The position numbers and the translations under genes were made by a program. From NCBI GenBank assembly GCA_015680685.1, contig MNCI01006090.1, positions 1-64,000 on the forward strand: a stretch of 64,000 bases of DNA, read 5' to 3'. The stretch comes from Gnetum montanum (lineage: Eukaryota > Streptophyta > Gnetopsida > Gnetales > Gnetaceae). Below, piece after piece: positions 1 to 13,254 of the stretch; position 1 is the first letter of the stretch, and the number at the start of each line of letters is the position of its first letter. The notes beneath the pieces are model-generated. The model ran no database searches. It was not told where the DNA came from and saw nothing but the letters and a program-made list of their open reading frames with translations.

Positions 1-1330
1 TGTAAATAAGCTTAAATAGCTACTTTTCAACTTTATGGAGGTAGAGTAGGCTAGGTTCATCCTACATAGAAATATTTTGGATAGTGTTATTACTACTAAT
101 AAATCTATTCATTAGGACCACATCCATAAGAAAAAGATCTTTCTTCTTAAGCTTGAATTGGCCAAGGCTTATGACAAGGTGGATTAGGATGCTCTAGTTT
201 ACACTTTGGAATAGCTTGATTTTAACAACTAGTTTTATAATTTTCTACACTAAATGATTTCTACTATTAGATTTCAAGTTTCTATACATAGAAGGCTTTT
301 AACTTAATTCTTGGCCTAGGAGAGAACTTAGAGACAAAGATTTCCTCTCCCCATATCTCTTTTCTATTATTACTAATAACTTATGCAAACACTTAAGACG
401 TTTGAATGTTATTTTCCTTTTTTCCTGGAATTTTCTTTCTTTGCATTATGTATATGATACAATTATCTTTTTCCTTCCTATATTCTAGAGGTTCATAAGT
501 TTAAAAAATCCTTGAAATATTTTTTCCAACTACTAGCTTGGAGGTCAATTGATTAAAGATAGAACCTTTCTATGTGGAGTGTCCACAAAATCATCTTAAT
601 AGGATTGTGTGATTATTTTGATGTTCTACTAGCATCTTACCTTCTTCCAACTTGGGTCAATCATTATTCTTTGGTTAAAAGCCCCTAGAATTTTGTGATG
701 AGCTTCTAGATGAATTATAAAAAATCTTTCTTTGTAAAGGGAATTTTTTCCTTCATCTATGGGTAAAATAACTTTGATGAAGTCAATGTTATCTAACATT
801 TTCATTTACTATGCATCAGTTATAATCCTACTAACCAAATTTATCTCACAAAATAATACTATAATTCACAACTCCCTTTGGTTTGGTGTTGAGAAATGTC
901 AAATATTTCACCTAGATCTTTGAAAAATATGATGGCTTTAATTCATGCTCAAGATTATGGCTTAAGAGATTTTACAATGCAAGTGCTTATTCTTGCTACA
1001 AAATTATCCTGGAAAGTTTGGAATAATGTGGACAAGCCTTGGATCAATTGCGTTAGGAAGCACTATGGAGATAGGGAAATAGAAATTTCTCTTATAAAAT
1101 TTGGAAGCCTATTGTGCAAGAGTGAACCTTACTCTTTTCTCTAGAATCCTAGTCATTCAAGAGAAGCTCTATTTTGATTTGTGGCCTCCTAGTTGGAAAA
1201 TTACCATATAAAGCTATTGAGAAAACCTTTCCAAAGGTTATGCACCATTTACAATATGGTCTTTCACTTTGGTTAAGGGATGGTTCTATAATGGTGTTTA
1301 AAAAATTCTCCATATTCAAGTTGATAAGAA
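1..1330 (+). mobile_element. L1-type LINE ORF2, 3' part (RT to C-terminus), decayed
   Basis: Translated on the plus strand with stops read through, this shows the RT core of a plant L1-type ORF2: a block like RNILDSVITTNKSIH, then FLLKLELAKAYDKVD, then the LSPYLF box near 350, a degenerate YxDD region (LHYVYDT) near 440, and the GLRDF...WKVWNNVDKPW C-terminal block at 940-1060. ORF2 makes the endonuclease/reverse transcriptase that copies the element by target-primed reverse transcription. The 5' half lies outside the window. Most in-frame stops are TAG where Gln or Trp is expected, so this is a methylation-decayed fossil. The end near 1330 is approximate; no poly(A) tail or target duplication was recognised. 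Confidence 0.85.
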
Positions 1331-4300
1331 TACTAGTTGATAAAGCATTTTAGTTGCAATGTATTATGTTTCCATACAATGTCATAAAAACAATGTATCA
1401 AGGGCTAGTAAATTCTATAAATACTACCCACATACCACATTGAATGAACCCTTTTTCTCACCATAGTAGTTGACTTCTGATAGTTTATTTCTTATAGCAT
1501 GGATTCTTATAGTAGTTGAATTCTTGTAGTGTGGATCTGAGTTAAATTTACAAAATCTTATTTGAGTGGATTATACTTGTATGCCATTTATAAATGAAAA
1601 TAATATCAAAATTAATTCCTATTCATTGCAATACTATACCATAGCCTAAATTTACATTTAATGCACTTTATTTTCATGCAATTTATATTAATGTTTACTA
1701 TACTATGTACTTAGCTAATAATTTATGTTTCATTTCACATTAATTATGTGACAAGTATAATCAGTTTTAAGCATAAATATATTAGCAGTTGGTAATCCTA
1801 GTAGTGAGCCACTTAGTATGTTCATTAGTAGATACTTTATAATCTATAAATGTTATCATAACTTTATAATATGTACAATAACCTAGAAACAATTGTGTAT
1901 CGCATAATATATACTAGATATTTTTTCTTATACACAGGTTAGGTTAAATTGGATTTTAATGTTTAAATATTTTAATATTATTTTATCATGATCTAAAAAA
2001 CATTATCTATTATATACCTTAGTTATAATTAAGTATGCACACTAGGTACCTCACAAGCAAAACCCAAGATCAAATGCTTAGCTATCTAAATACTACACTA
2101 GTCCAGTTCATGGATTCCAATAAGGTCACTTGTGTATGCTTATGATTTGTATCATTGAATTTTAGGACTTCTTATTGCATATCACTAGTAATTAGCTATG
2201 CTGCATTCATTGTATTTTCTAGATTCATAAGCTCTTAGGTTCCTCCCTTGAGGACTAGTTGGTATTCAATGATATTAAGAGTAAACAATGAATGAATACC
2301 CTCTATAAGAAATAATATAGGGTTTCTAGGAGATGGAAGTTCATATGAAAACTACACTATTGATCCAAGGTATATTTTTTTATTTTACTTATGGCTCATA
2401 TTACTATTCTTACGCAAGATAAGCTTTAAAGAAGGGGCATCATCCTAGCATCACAGTGCATTTTATGTTATCTAGATGTGGAGATACCTAATCATCTTTT
2501 TGTCACATGTGGATTCATCATGGCATCCAATATTATCTTGTATAAGTAGATAAGAGTGGATTAGGAATTTTTCTAGAACATGATTATAGAGGGTAGCATC
2601 ATGATATTATACTTGCATGACATCTTGTTATAAGTAAAAGTGGCTTGGGAAATCTAGCTCGAACACAACACAACTACTCTTTTATCATAGCAATCATACC
2701 CTATAAATGTATTAGTAAGGCTCTAACCAACTTCTAATTATGAAAATAAATTCATAATTACTCTATTATAACTCTTCATACCTAGAAGATGCAACTTCAT
2801 CAACCAACATCTCATGGAGATCTTCATGCCTTAGTAATGCTAGAGATTTTCACATACATTGGTGAGATCTGATACTTCTTCATGGTTTACTCTTGAATGG
2901 TGAGCTAGGTTACTTGAGCATTGACCACTTAACATAATGAAAGATTTATAATTGACAACACCTAGATGCAAGTGATACTATAATCATTCGTTGAGGCCAC
3001 CATAATTCCAAATCTTAAATGATCCATTGCATGCTCTAATAGGTAGGAGATGATCGTGGCTTAGGATTATTTTTACTATAAGCTAATGCTCAGTCAATAC
3101 CAAAACACCTATAAGAGAAAAGATCTATTGTCTCTATGGATGGAGCTCACCCATCAACTAATTTGATGTGTGATACTTGATAATAAAGTTTATATTCTTA
3201 CATATTTTCATTTCATGTTTATGTGCATGTTTAAACCTAGCAATGCAACTAACCCTATGAACCTAGAGGCTTACCATATGGATGCACTCATGAAGGAGTT
3301 GTACACTACTACCAAAACATGGATCCTTCCTTCTAGCCTACATTTTTGGCTAGTTAAGCAAGTATTTGATTTTCCCCTCCCTCCGTTGTAGGCCTTGAAA
3401 GCTTTATTAGCTCTTAAACTAGTGCATTGGGCAAGCAAGACTTTAAAGATCCATGGAACCTCTAATGCTAATGACCCTTTTCTAACCTTATCTCATGGAA
3501 ACCCTACCTCTTCCATTAACACCTCTTTCTCCTTTCCCTTCCTCCTTCCCACCACCATTGTTGACAATCCTTCTTCTTCCCCTTCAAAATCCATTCCTAA
3601 TGTTGATCAACACATCCTTATTACCTCCTTAGAATCCTTGGAAGATTTAGATATTAAGTTTCTAATTACTTCAAGGATCTAAAAGCATGTCCTTTCTTCT
3701 AAATCAACTCCTTCATGATGCTCTAAGCATTTAGCAAGTCTGCTGTGCATCGATCTATCCTAGTTTTGTTGGATTTCATCTTGTCCAACATACTCTATGC
3801 TCATTGCTAGCTCTAAAGGTCCTTGCATTTGGACAAAATTTTTTGGCCTTACATTATTGGTACAAGGAATTCAATGAAGATGTCGTTATGATAAATATTC
3901 CTACTTCAGATTCTACTACTAGGTAGGAGTCTCCATAGGATAGAAAATAATCAATGCCTAATAACTTTAGGCCTAGTCAATGACTACCTCACTCTGGTCT
4001 TTTGAAATGTTACTTTTACACTCTATGAAAAGAGTTCTATGACCTATTTTGGAATAAGATTCCTATCTTACTATGCTCTATGTAGGCTTCACTAGTGTGT
4101 CTCACAATGGCTAATTAGTTGACCCACCTTCTTGCACCACTACTACCACTCCTACCACTTGATGAGAATAAATTAATGGTTAATTGGATCAATTTTGACT
4201 AATTTTTATCCCATCATGACATGTGGCCGATCTCTAAGGCCTTTCTCTATGACCCTCCTAATGACAAATCATGCCATCATGAAGTGTATTTTTACCAAGT

Positions 4301-4539
4301 TTGTTTTTGATATAGTTGCATACCCCCTAATCTTTGTCAAAGACAATGTAGTACCTTGGTATACCCAAGGCTAGATTCATGATTGAATGAATCTTAATGT
4401 TAGTTTTTCTGGATGGGCTGGATTTTAGAAGAAATTTTTGTTTGTTTTTCAATTTCAAACTACTATGATCCTTTTTTGATGAATGGGCTTTTTCCTTCAT
4501 AAAAAGTTACAGTTTACTCTATTTTGGATTTCTTACACT
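1331..4539. other. AT-rich stretch without a recognised gene
   Basis: No coding family, LTR pair or RNA gene was recognised here. The only notable coding signal is one plus-strand frame from 3170 to 3682 interrupted by a single TAG near 3390. It is rich in Ser, Pro and Thr in its second half and matches no family known to me. It could be part of an element ORF1 or chance. Confidence 0.4.
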
Positions 4540-6275
4540 CAAGTGATTATAACAACTTGCCTTTTTCTCTAAAAAGAATATTATTTAAGATATGTCTACC
4601 TTTAACAAAATTTATTTTCTTAGGTTTGATGATATCCTCTTGAATCTATTAAATCTAACAAGCTATGAATTTTACTAATAGTTTATAAGTATTTTAAGGA
4701 AGAGTAATTGGTCTTTAATTACCAATATGTTGAGAGTCTTAAGTCTTAGCAAGAAGATGAATGATACCTTTATTAATATTCTTACCAAGAGAAACATTTC
4801 TAATAACTTCTTAGAAAACATAAAAGAGATCATCTCCAATAATGTCCCAATGCATCTTAAAAAATTCAATTAGTAAACCATCAAATCCTAGAGCTGTATC
4901 ATCTCCTAAACCTTCAGGCTACTTTAATGCACTTTTGTTATAAGATGAAGAATCTTCGTACAACATCCCTCGAAGGTTTTCTTACTGAAACCTTCAAAAG
5001 GAAAAATAGAAAATAAAATGATTTGATAAAAACTATTAATAGTCTCAAGATCTATAGTGATGGAATCATAAATACAAAGTAATTTCAATTTAGGTACTAT
5101 GTTCTTTCTTTTAAGAAACTTGAAAAACCCTTTGTGAGGTTCATTTTTTATTTATAACTAGGATATGTGACTTTTAGTGAGTGCACTTTTAGTTTTAAAG
5201 GCATCCCAAAATTATTTTTCATAATGAACTTTAGCCAAGGCTTCTTGAGTTTTAAAATCAAAAGGATTCTAGTCTAAAAGAATTTACATTTGCTTGATAG
5301 ATTTTGGAAGCTCTACAACTTGATACTTTCAATTAGCAAATTGTTTTCCAAACCATCTTACATAATTTTCAACTCCACAAGTAGTTTGATACCATTAATT
5401 AATCTAACTAATATCACTAGTATATTTTCTTTTACATTGCACAAAGTCTTCAAAATATTTTTCCGGTTGGGATCTATGAACAGATTACCATTCATATGAA
5501 AACGATGTTACTTTTGAAAGGATGAAAAATCAATCTTGAAAAGAAAAAAACTAATAGAAAAATGGTCTAATAAAGTAGCATTTATATGCACTTCTAATTT
5601 ACTTGTAGGCTTCTAAAAGAAACATTAGAGATATAAAATATATCAAGATAACAATAAATTCTATTATTTTCTTATTGATAATTATATCATGTATAATTCT
5701 TCTCAATTGAATGATATGAGAATAAAGAGCTAACACTAAAAAGAAAATATTTTTCTTTAAAATTATACCAATCTTCTTTTTCTTGAGAATACATATTAAT
5801 AGGAAGACCACCAAGTTTATTTAAATAACTTTCAACCACATTGAAATTATCTCTACTAATCCAAGGAACTTTTGGCAAAGATAAAATATTTTCCCAAACC
5901 TCTAATTAATATTTTGAATTATTAGGAGCCTAAATATTACAAAGACCAAAGTCTCCTTTTTTACTTTAACAAGTAATCAAAATAACTCATTTAAGATTAC
6001 GAATTCTAAAACTCAAAATTTTTCTAATCAAAGTTTTATTAATAAGAATAGCAACACCTCATTTATTAATCTCATGAGTAGAAAAACAAATAATGCATTT
6101 TTTAAAATAGATTTACTAAATAACTAATGTTTTGCATTGAAATCTTAATCTCTTGAAGTAGAATAAAAATCTTTAGATAAATCTCTATTTAAAAGATGTC
6201 CCTCAATAATCTTTGCTTGAGACCTGTTAGAAAAACCCTTAACATTCCATGATAAAACTACATTAAGATGTGGGA
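4540..6275 (-). mobile_element. L1-type LINE ORF2, endonuclease plus RT start, 3'-truncated
   Basis: Reading the minus strand from about 6270, the frame opens with a block like NVVLSWNVKGFSNRSQAKII, the typical start of the APE-like endonuclease of plant L1 ORF2 (LSWNVRGL). It continues with LCNI.APNN and LPKVPWISRDNFNVVE (the GDFNVV-type catalytic block) near 5950-5830. The RT entrance follows at 4920-4570: GFDGLLIEFFKMHWDIIGDD, then RPITLP and the HILNNILF motif. The match fades near 4540, before the RT catalytic box, so the copy is truncated or too decayed beyond that point. Stops again replace Gln and Trp. It is a separate insertion from the one at 1-1330, in opposite orientation. Confidence 0.85.
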
Positions 6276-8029
6276 GATGAAGCCCCTATCCTTGATTTTT
6301 CTAGCTGAGCATTTATCTCACAATCCATATCACTAATAACTAAAAAAGTATTGTCCAATAAGAAAGTATTTAGAACATTAGTGCAAGTAAAGAGAGAAAA
6401 AAGTACCTTACATGTTTTTGAATTGAAATTATTATCATCAAGCCTCTTTTTTTTGTGTTACACTAAATAAAATTATTTTGCATTAGTATTTTCATTAATA
6501 GTCCTTGTTTAAAAAGTTTATTTTCTGAAGAATAGTTCTCTTTACAATACAAAATTTATTAACATCTTTAGATGTAAAATAATTAGTAAAAGTTTGAGAA
6601 ATTATTGAAAAAGGTTTTATATATGCCTATTAAAAATTACCATTGTTTTTCTTTCCCAAAAAATGTTATTTCTTTTGTTTGCAAATAACGTTTTTATTGG
6701 GAAGAAGATAAATCCCAATAATATTAATTCGACAGCATTCAAGGATAGCCTTAAAAACCAGTGTAAACCCCTTACTTATGCAAACCAATCCAATAATCTA
6801 CATAGATTTATATTGAGAATAGATATCATTTGACAAAGATTCATATAAATCATAAGGTAAAATAAAATCAAAAACTTTAAAATCTTTCACAATCTCTATA
6901 GTCTACAAGACATTAGTATTCTCCACTTTTATATCATTCCTTTTCAAAAATAATTTTCTATAAAACTATCTCCACAAGAATCCCTTTAGATCAAAAAAAA
7001 AAAANACATGTTCTAACCAACTTAGCAATGTTTCACTAACATAACACTTTACATCATCCTTGTAACCATTAAGCTTATAGTTCTAGTATGTATGTATGCT
7101 TTGGTAATAAAAATATAGATTACATTTTGTGTAAAGAAGTAAGTAGGGTATGATGTGGACATCCCTGCTTATAGTTTTCAATGATATGCATCTTCATCAC
7201 AATGCAACTAATGCAAAATGAAGACATGATCACATTCATTGTAGGTCAATACATTGAACTTGTTAAAAACAAAGATGGGAAATAAATGAAATTCATTTTC
7301 TGTTTACAAGGAGGTTAGAAAATTTTGATTTGAGCTTTCAGTAGCTATATAATTAGAATGATGCTTCTAGAAAGGCCATGAAATGATGCATAGTTATGTT
7401 AGGAGAAATGAAATGTCTGTTCATTTTCATAGGAGATGTTTATATTATGCTGAAATTTGTGTATTATTAGTTATATTATGCTGAAATTTGTGTATTATTA
7501 GTTGTTTTAGCTTTTTTGTTAAAAAAAGTGATAATCCCCTTTGCCATCTTTTAGTAAGTTTGTGTTTATTTTATTTAATTAATGTGTACTTCCACCATAA
7601 GTATACACCATGTTGGTTATTCACACTAGGGTACCATTAAATAACCTATCTTGCATATCTTAAGTTAATGTAATTAAGTAATTATGATTATAGTGATTCT
7701 CCAACATGAAATATATTGTGAAAATTTTAGAATAAGAATCTATGCAAATTACAAGTAATTGTAATGAATGCACCCTTAGTGTAGAGATTTCATAGTTTGA
7801 ATGCCCAAAACTTAAGATTTTCCTATTCTTTCTAAACATGTATTTTTTATTTTTTATTTTTTATTTTTGAATAGATTTTCATATGGATTGATGGTAAGGT
7901 GGTTGTTTCTCAAACCAAAGACCTAGGTTCCAACCCTAACTTCTCAAAGAGTTTAGGCTTCTGCTCATCCTTTAACCCTCTTGGACACCCCCACCCCCAC
8001 TACAAAGAATGATGACTATAAATTGAAAC
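6276..8029. other. AT-rich stretch, no supported gene
   Basis: This could hold the decayed ORF1 side of the minus-strand LINE ending at 6275, but no zinc knuckle or ORF1 motif could be read. An isolated N is at 7005 within an A run. A perfect tandem duplication sits at 7441-7502 and a (TTTTTAT)n-like run near 7846-7867. Confidence 0.4.
7441..7502. repeat. Perfect 2 x 31 bp tandem duplication
   Basis: The unit TATATTATGCTGAAATTTGT plus 11 more bases occurs twice back to back (7441-7471 and 7472-7502) with no difference. In surroundings this decayed, identity implies a recent slippage or an assembly duplication. Confidence 0.9.
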
Positions 8030-8420
8030 TTATTAGATCAGCTCGATAATTTTGGTTTTGGCCCTCTTATGCTTGAACTAGAATTCCTCTTCTGTTCTTC
8101 TCTTCTTCTTGGCTCTCATCCTCTCTCTCTCATCTGTAAAAGCTCTATAACTCTTAAGTCTATGTTGGGACAAGGCAAAGTGTTTTTCTCTTCCTCTGTA
8201 CAGTGAAAGTAAATTTCTATGACTTTGAGCTTAGTGGCTATACTCAATCCAAGGTTGTAAATTGAGCCTTGTATTTTTTTTATTAATAAAATTACTCTAC
8301 CCCTTAGGATTTGGGAGAGTTTTATGGTGGATGTAGGCTGGCCATTCTAGTAAGTGAACTATGTTAAAAGCTCTATACCTGTTTATTCATTTTTCTTTCT
8401 TTCTTTCTTTTGTAGCAACT
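8030..8420 (+). repeat. Probable Ty1/copia-type LTR remnant (U5 end)
   Basis: The stretch at 8270-8420 has the order seen at the U5/leader end of many plant copia LTRs: AATAAAATTACTCT, a TTGGGAGAG block, GTGGATGTAGGC, then a GAACTATGTTAAA block and a T-rich CTTTCTTT tract. The CT-rich region at 8090-8140 suits an LTR body. No second LTR, primer site or internal domain was found, so it may be a solo LTR or a fragment. The boundaries are guesses. Confidence 0.4.
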
Positions 8421-9529
8421 CTTTTCTTTTTTTTCTTTTGGGTAAGCTTTCAGGCTTTCCATGAGTATCAATTATCTCTAATTTTTATAAGGCCCTGTTT
8501 CACCATACATCTTCTCAGTGCCTTTAGCAGTGTCCACAAAACAACATAGAAGCCAGGATTAGCCAATGGAGAAATTGAGGATTGATGATAGGGAAAACAC
8601 TCTGAAGTCCAAATCCAAATACTGAAGTGGAATGTGCACATGGTAAGCATAAGGCAAATGCCTTTATACCAGGAAGATAAACCTTAGATTGCTGGACCAA
8701 AGTGCTTTGGTGCATGTATTCTGCTGTCTTGGTTGTTGGCTATCGTATGTAAGTTCGGTTACTGGGAATACAATAAAATGAAACTAAATTGACTTAAAAA
8801 TATTTTGAGTTTTGATGATCATGTTAACGGTTTCCAATTTCCTTTAATTTGTTGAACCAACCATCTTTTTATTCAATGCTTGCTTGTAGCTTTGGTCAAT
8901 AGTCGCTCTATTTTACTCTGTTTTTTGTCAGTTCTGTTCATCTTCCCGCAGGCTCTCCAATTCATTGTTGTATGCTTGAACTGCCATGCCTCGTCAATTT
9001 CAATTGTTTACACTCTTGTTCCCCAATTTTAAAATACTATCTAATAACTACGGTGTATGATGTCTCTTCAACTCTTTGCGCTGGTTTATTATGCTGGGAT
9101 GGTTACCTTTGCACCATCCTAAAGAGTCTGACAAACTGCCATATCACCTTAAAATTTGATAATATCTTTGCTTTTCTTCATCCGATGCGGGATGACATGA
9201 GTTAGACATAGGACTATTGTACATCATCCTCATGGTATCATTGCAGTTCCTTCGTCTAAACAATAAAATGGTATTTATGTAAAAACTGTTAAATATGGAT
9301 TATGAAGTTATTTGCCGATTTATTTTATACATGCACAAAATCATGAATTAACAATTAATGCATTATACATATAGTTATTAATTTCATGATTCAAGTTCTT
9401 ATATGCTCCTTGAGGGTAGAAGAAAAAAAGTAAAACCTTAAATTTTGAATTTTTTAAATCACTAAATCACCTACTTGTAACAATGATAAATTTTATATGA
9501 ATATTGAATATTACAAGAAAAAGATAAAT
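8421..9529. other. Unassigned, moderately AT-rich sequence
   Basis: No gene family recognised. The stretch at 8470-9260 has a more even base composition and fewer CTAG/TAG runs than its neighbours, so it could be low-copy sequence. The short frames do not form a convincing exon chain. Confidence 0.35.
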
Positions 9530-9800
9530 TAGACAGTACAAAATTTAGAGTGCAGCTTAGAGTGACACAAAAATGGAATCTTAGATGATTTGATCATGTG
9601 TAAAGAAGATTAGATAATGTGACTTAAGAAAAGGTTACCACACCACAATTTTAACAAAGCTACCAAAAAGAAGAAGAAAATAAACATGGAAAAAAAATTC
9701 ATATAGATAAAGATCTAGCTCTTAATAGATGTGAATGGTTAAAAGAACTCATGTAGCCAATTGTGTTGTAAAAAGACTAGGATGATGATGACAACAAATT
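9530..9800 (+). mobile_element. RTE-type LINE 3' end with GAT tail
   Basis: One plus-strand frame reads LR.FDHV.RRLDNVT, then KKEEENKHGKKIHIDKDL and ALNRCEWLKELM, the C-terminal signature of plant RTE-like elements (LRWFGHVQRR ... RGRPKKTW ... AQWRK). It ends in a short GATGATGATGAC run, like the simple-repeat tails of RTE elements. The codons giving stops are TGA for Trp and TAA for Gln. Only the last 90 or so codons survive here, a typical 5'-truncated insertion. Confidence 0.75.
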
Positions 9801-12800
9801 CATCTATTTATCTTCACTAGGCATTCTAAATTAATGAAGTTTAAGTAATTATCTTGTATATCCATAATATTGAAACTTTATAAAACCTTAGATTCTCAAA
9901 TGAAATGCTTTTAACATTCTTGTGAAGATGGTAGATAATGTCTAAAAGAATAGTTGACTTTAAGCTAAAGATTCACAAGGTAAGATTGAAGAGCTAAAAC
10001 TTTTAATTCATTTAATAATACCATAAGCAATCACACATAAGGGGTTAGGATTAAATCATTTAATAATACAAAAAGAAATAAACATTTAAGTATATCGTTA
10101 ACTCTTCAAACAAACATTTAATCATTGCATGTTAGGCTAAGGAGTATTACATTCATTACATGTCATGTAACAAGTAAAGAGGATCCATAAAGCAATGAAA
10201 TTATTAATCTTTACATCTTCAAATCTTATATATAAGGGGACAAGTGGTGGAAGATTATAAATACACACTAATTAGAAGAAATTGGGGTAAAAAAAACCAT
10301 AACAATGCTTCAAGTGTTTTGGGGGTTTTGGAATGGAATTAGGGGTATTAAAACTATAAACAAATTGACTTTAAGTACAACCTAAGACATATAGCTAACA
10401 TGATACATTAAAAGAATTCTAGAAAATATAATGATATGTTAAGTATAACTTGAATTGAAAACCTCTTTCTTGGAAATTCTTACCAAATAATGAGCTAACC
10501 ACTTAAGCCACCTCTCATTGGCAACTAAGACTTTAAATGTGACTCTAATTGATAAGCTTTTTCTTATAATTCCTTATTAGACAATAGACAAACTACTTGT
10601 GTCATCTTTCAAATCTTCTATCTAATCATAGAGTGTCCTAATTTGAGTAACATGTTGTATTTAATGTCTACATAAGTATTTTTTTTAAGGATATTATAAT
10701 GCCCTACACATCCCATCCTACACACCATGTAATGATGAGGTCAAGGCTAATGAGAAATGTAGAGAAAAATAAGATAACTTGAACCCAACAACACAATGAA
10801 TCAAGCATCATACTTGAAGGAAACAAGTCCATACCAAAATCATAAAACATAACAAAGAGAGCATACACACAACTACAACCAACTATTATATTATATATCA
10901 ATCATAAGTCAATAGTCCAAGTTGAACAAAAGAAAGCATAACAAAAAAATATCTTATGTCATCCAAGTCTACATTATCAAGAACATATACAAATATACAA
11001 ATTACATGTCCTACTAACCAATAGCTCAATGGTTATTCAATCCAAAACATGTGGAAAGATATCCATCTCTCAAGTAAATATCTATAAAAGTATATATGTG
11101 CATAAAGAAACCATGTCTCCATCCCCTTTCTCAACCTAGTTGCTCTTTGATACTCCTACCTCCATCACCTTAATAAAACATAGTTAGTATAACCTAAGTT
11201 GAAAGCCCTTGTACTTCCCCTACTAAATGCCTAGCAAACTCTGCCCTAAAGAAAAGGAATGGATGTAAGAGTCTAGTAACCCTAAATTCATGCACACAAT
11301 GGAACATATCGATCCCAGCACTTAATGTTTATGGATCCCATGCAATGCAACCATATCAGACACAACACAATCATAACCATCCATGCTAGTTCCACTTGCA
11401 TAGTCCATGATTGTTATATTGACTCATATCCATGCCTTGTATATCTTAAAATCCAAATAGTCACAAATGAACCCATCGTGACTGGACCACAACTTGCAGT
11501 CCTTCATTCCTTCTTATTTTTAATTTGATCATAACTCATAATAGAATCACAACCTCCACTAAGAGCTAGCCATGACTTGACCACAACTCAACTTGAGTTC
11601 CAAAAGCAATAACAGAAAAACACCCAACACCACCATAACCTTACCACAAATCTACCATGACTCACATCCTATACTACTACCTTTTCACAAGAACCTACCA
11701 TCCATAACCCTTGCTAAAAACACTCATAATAAGGATATTGTAACTTGTGATCCTCCTTAAAATCCAACATGACTAGGCTATGTGGGCATCACAACTTGCA
11801 TCTCTGCATAGAATTAACTAAAACAACTAGAATACACACTAATGATAACAACTTGTAATTAGCACAGGGTAAAGGAGGTGCCAACATTATTCCCAAGAAG
11901 TTGCAAGGAATCCATTGTAGTCCTAATTGGTTATCCTTCATTCCAAATATACATACCATATATATATACACAATAAATTTATGATAAGAAACATAAAAGC
12001 ACATTACGACATCTCTCAAAACCAAGCATAATAGAAAATACAATTGGAATTAACTAACACATCCACAAGTCATCCATATCTCTAATTGTCCCCTATGAAT
12101 ATGAATCATCAATCCAATATAGAAAATTAAGAAAAAAGTAAAAAATTCTCACCCAATCAACTGAAGTCTCCAAAGATAAAAACGACCATAATAAGAGAAC
12201 ACTATATATAGAACTTCATCTTGGACTCATGAAAACCCAAACCAATGCTTCCAAAACTACTACTGACTCTTAGATGATCTTGGAATCTCTAAAATCCATC
12301 AACAATAAGAGATGAATGGAAGAGAAAGAATTTCAACCTAAAAAACAAGCATTCATGATTGAGAAGGGGATATAGTTTATGTTTTATGTTTTTATTTTCT
12401 ATAAAATCAAATTATAATTTAAAATGTAATTTATTTCCCTACTGTTAACTTTATAAGTATAATTCTAATTTACATGGTCCAACTAATACTCCTCGGACCA
12501 ACAACTCATAACTGACTCATAGAGAATCCAAACCAAAAACTAATCAAACCCTTAATTAGTGCATCTCACACACATCATAACCACATAATCAAATGCATAA
12601 CTGAACATCCAAAGCATAGCTAAATCATCATCAAACTTGATAATTATTACATTACCACAAGTCATAGGCACATACTAGACTACTACTCATGCCTCCCATG
12701 TCCTCCATCCCTACTAGGTACAAAATCTACTTAACATATCCCATGAGATTAGTATGCATGATCATGAAATATAATATATGTAAATATTATCAAAAATTTG

Positions 12801-13254
12801 ATGAACCATATCATCATCATAATGTCTTTAACTATTCATAATAATGTAACTAACTAATTATGCCCTAGATTCCCAACTATATCTAATTGCATACAAGACA
12901 AACATAATGCTATACCATAAGGTCCTACAATCAAGAGTTACAAACATTTTCAAATAAATAATATCATATCAAAATTGTATATATCACCATTTCTTTTATT
13001 ACATTCTAATTAATTTCATCTACTTCTAATTTAATCTTAGCTTCATGTGTATAATCTAACTCAATTTGGTAGTCTTAAGGGTGGTAATGATGAATAGACA
13101 TTTTGTGAAGGATTTTATTAATATTTTATAGTATAAAATTTTAATTTATCTTAACCATTATAATTTTATCATCTTCCATTTTTTTCTTATGCTTATATAT
13201 TTTAACATTAAAGTTCTAATCACATATGATTTGGATATATAAAAAGGCAAATAA
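9801..13254. other. Long unassigned stretch, A+C-biased on the + strand at 10.69-12.66 kb
   Basis: No coding family was recognised in any frame. From about 10690 to 12660 the plus strand is conspicuously rich in A and C (many CATAACC, ACAAC and CATCC words), unlike the symmetric AT-rich flanks. This composition is common in long LTRs and untranslated regions of plant gypsy elements read on the minus strand, but no LTR partner, primer site or terminal motif was found. Confidence 0.35.
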
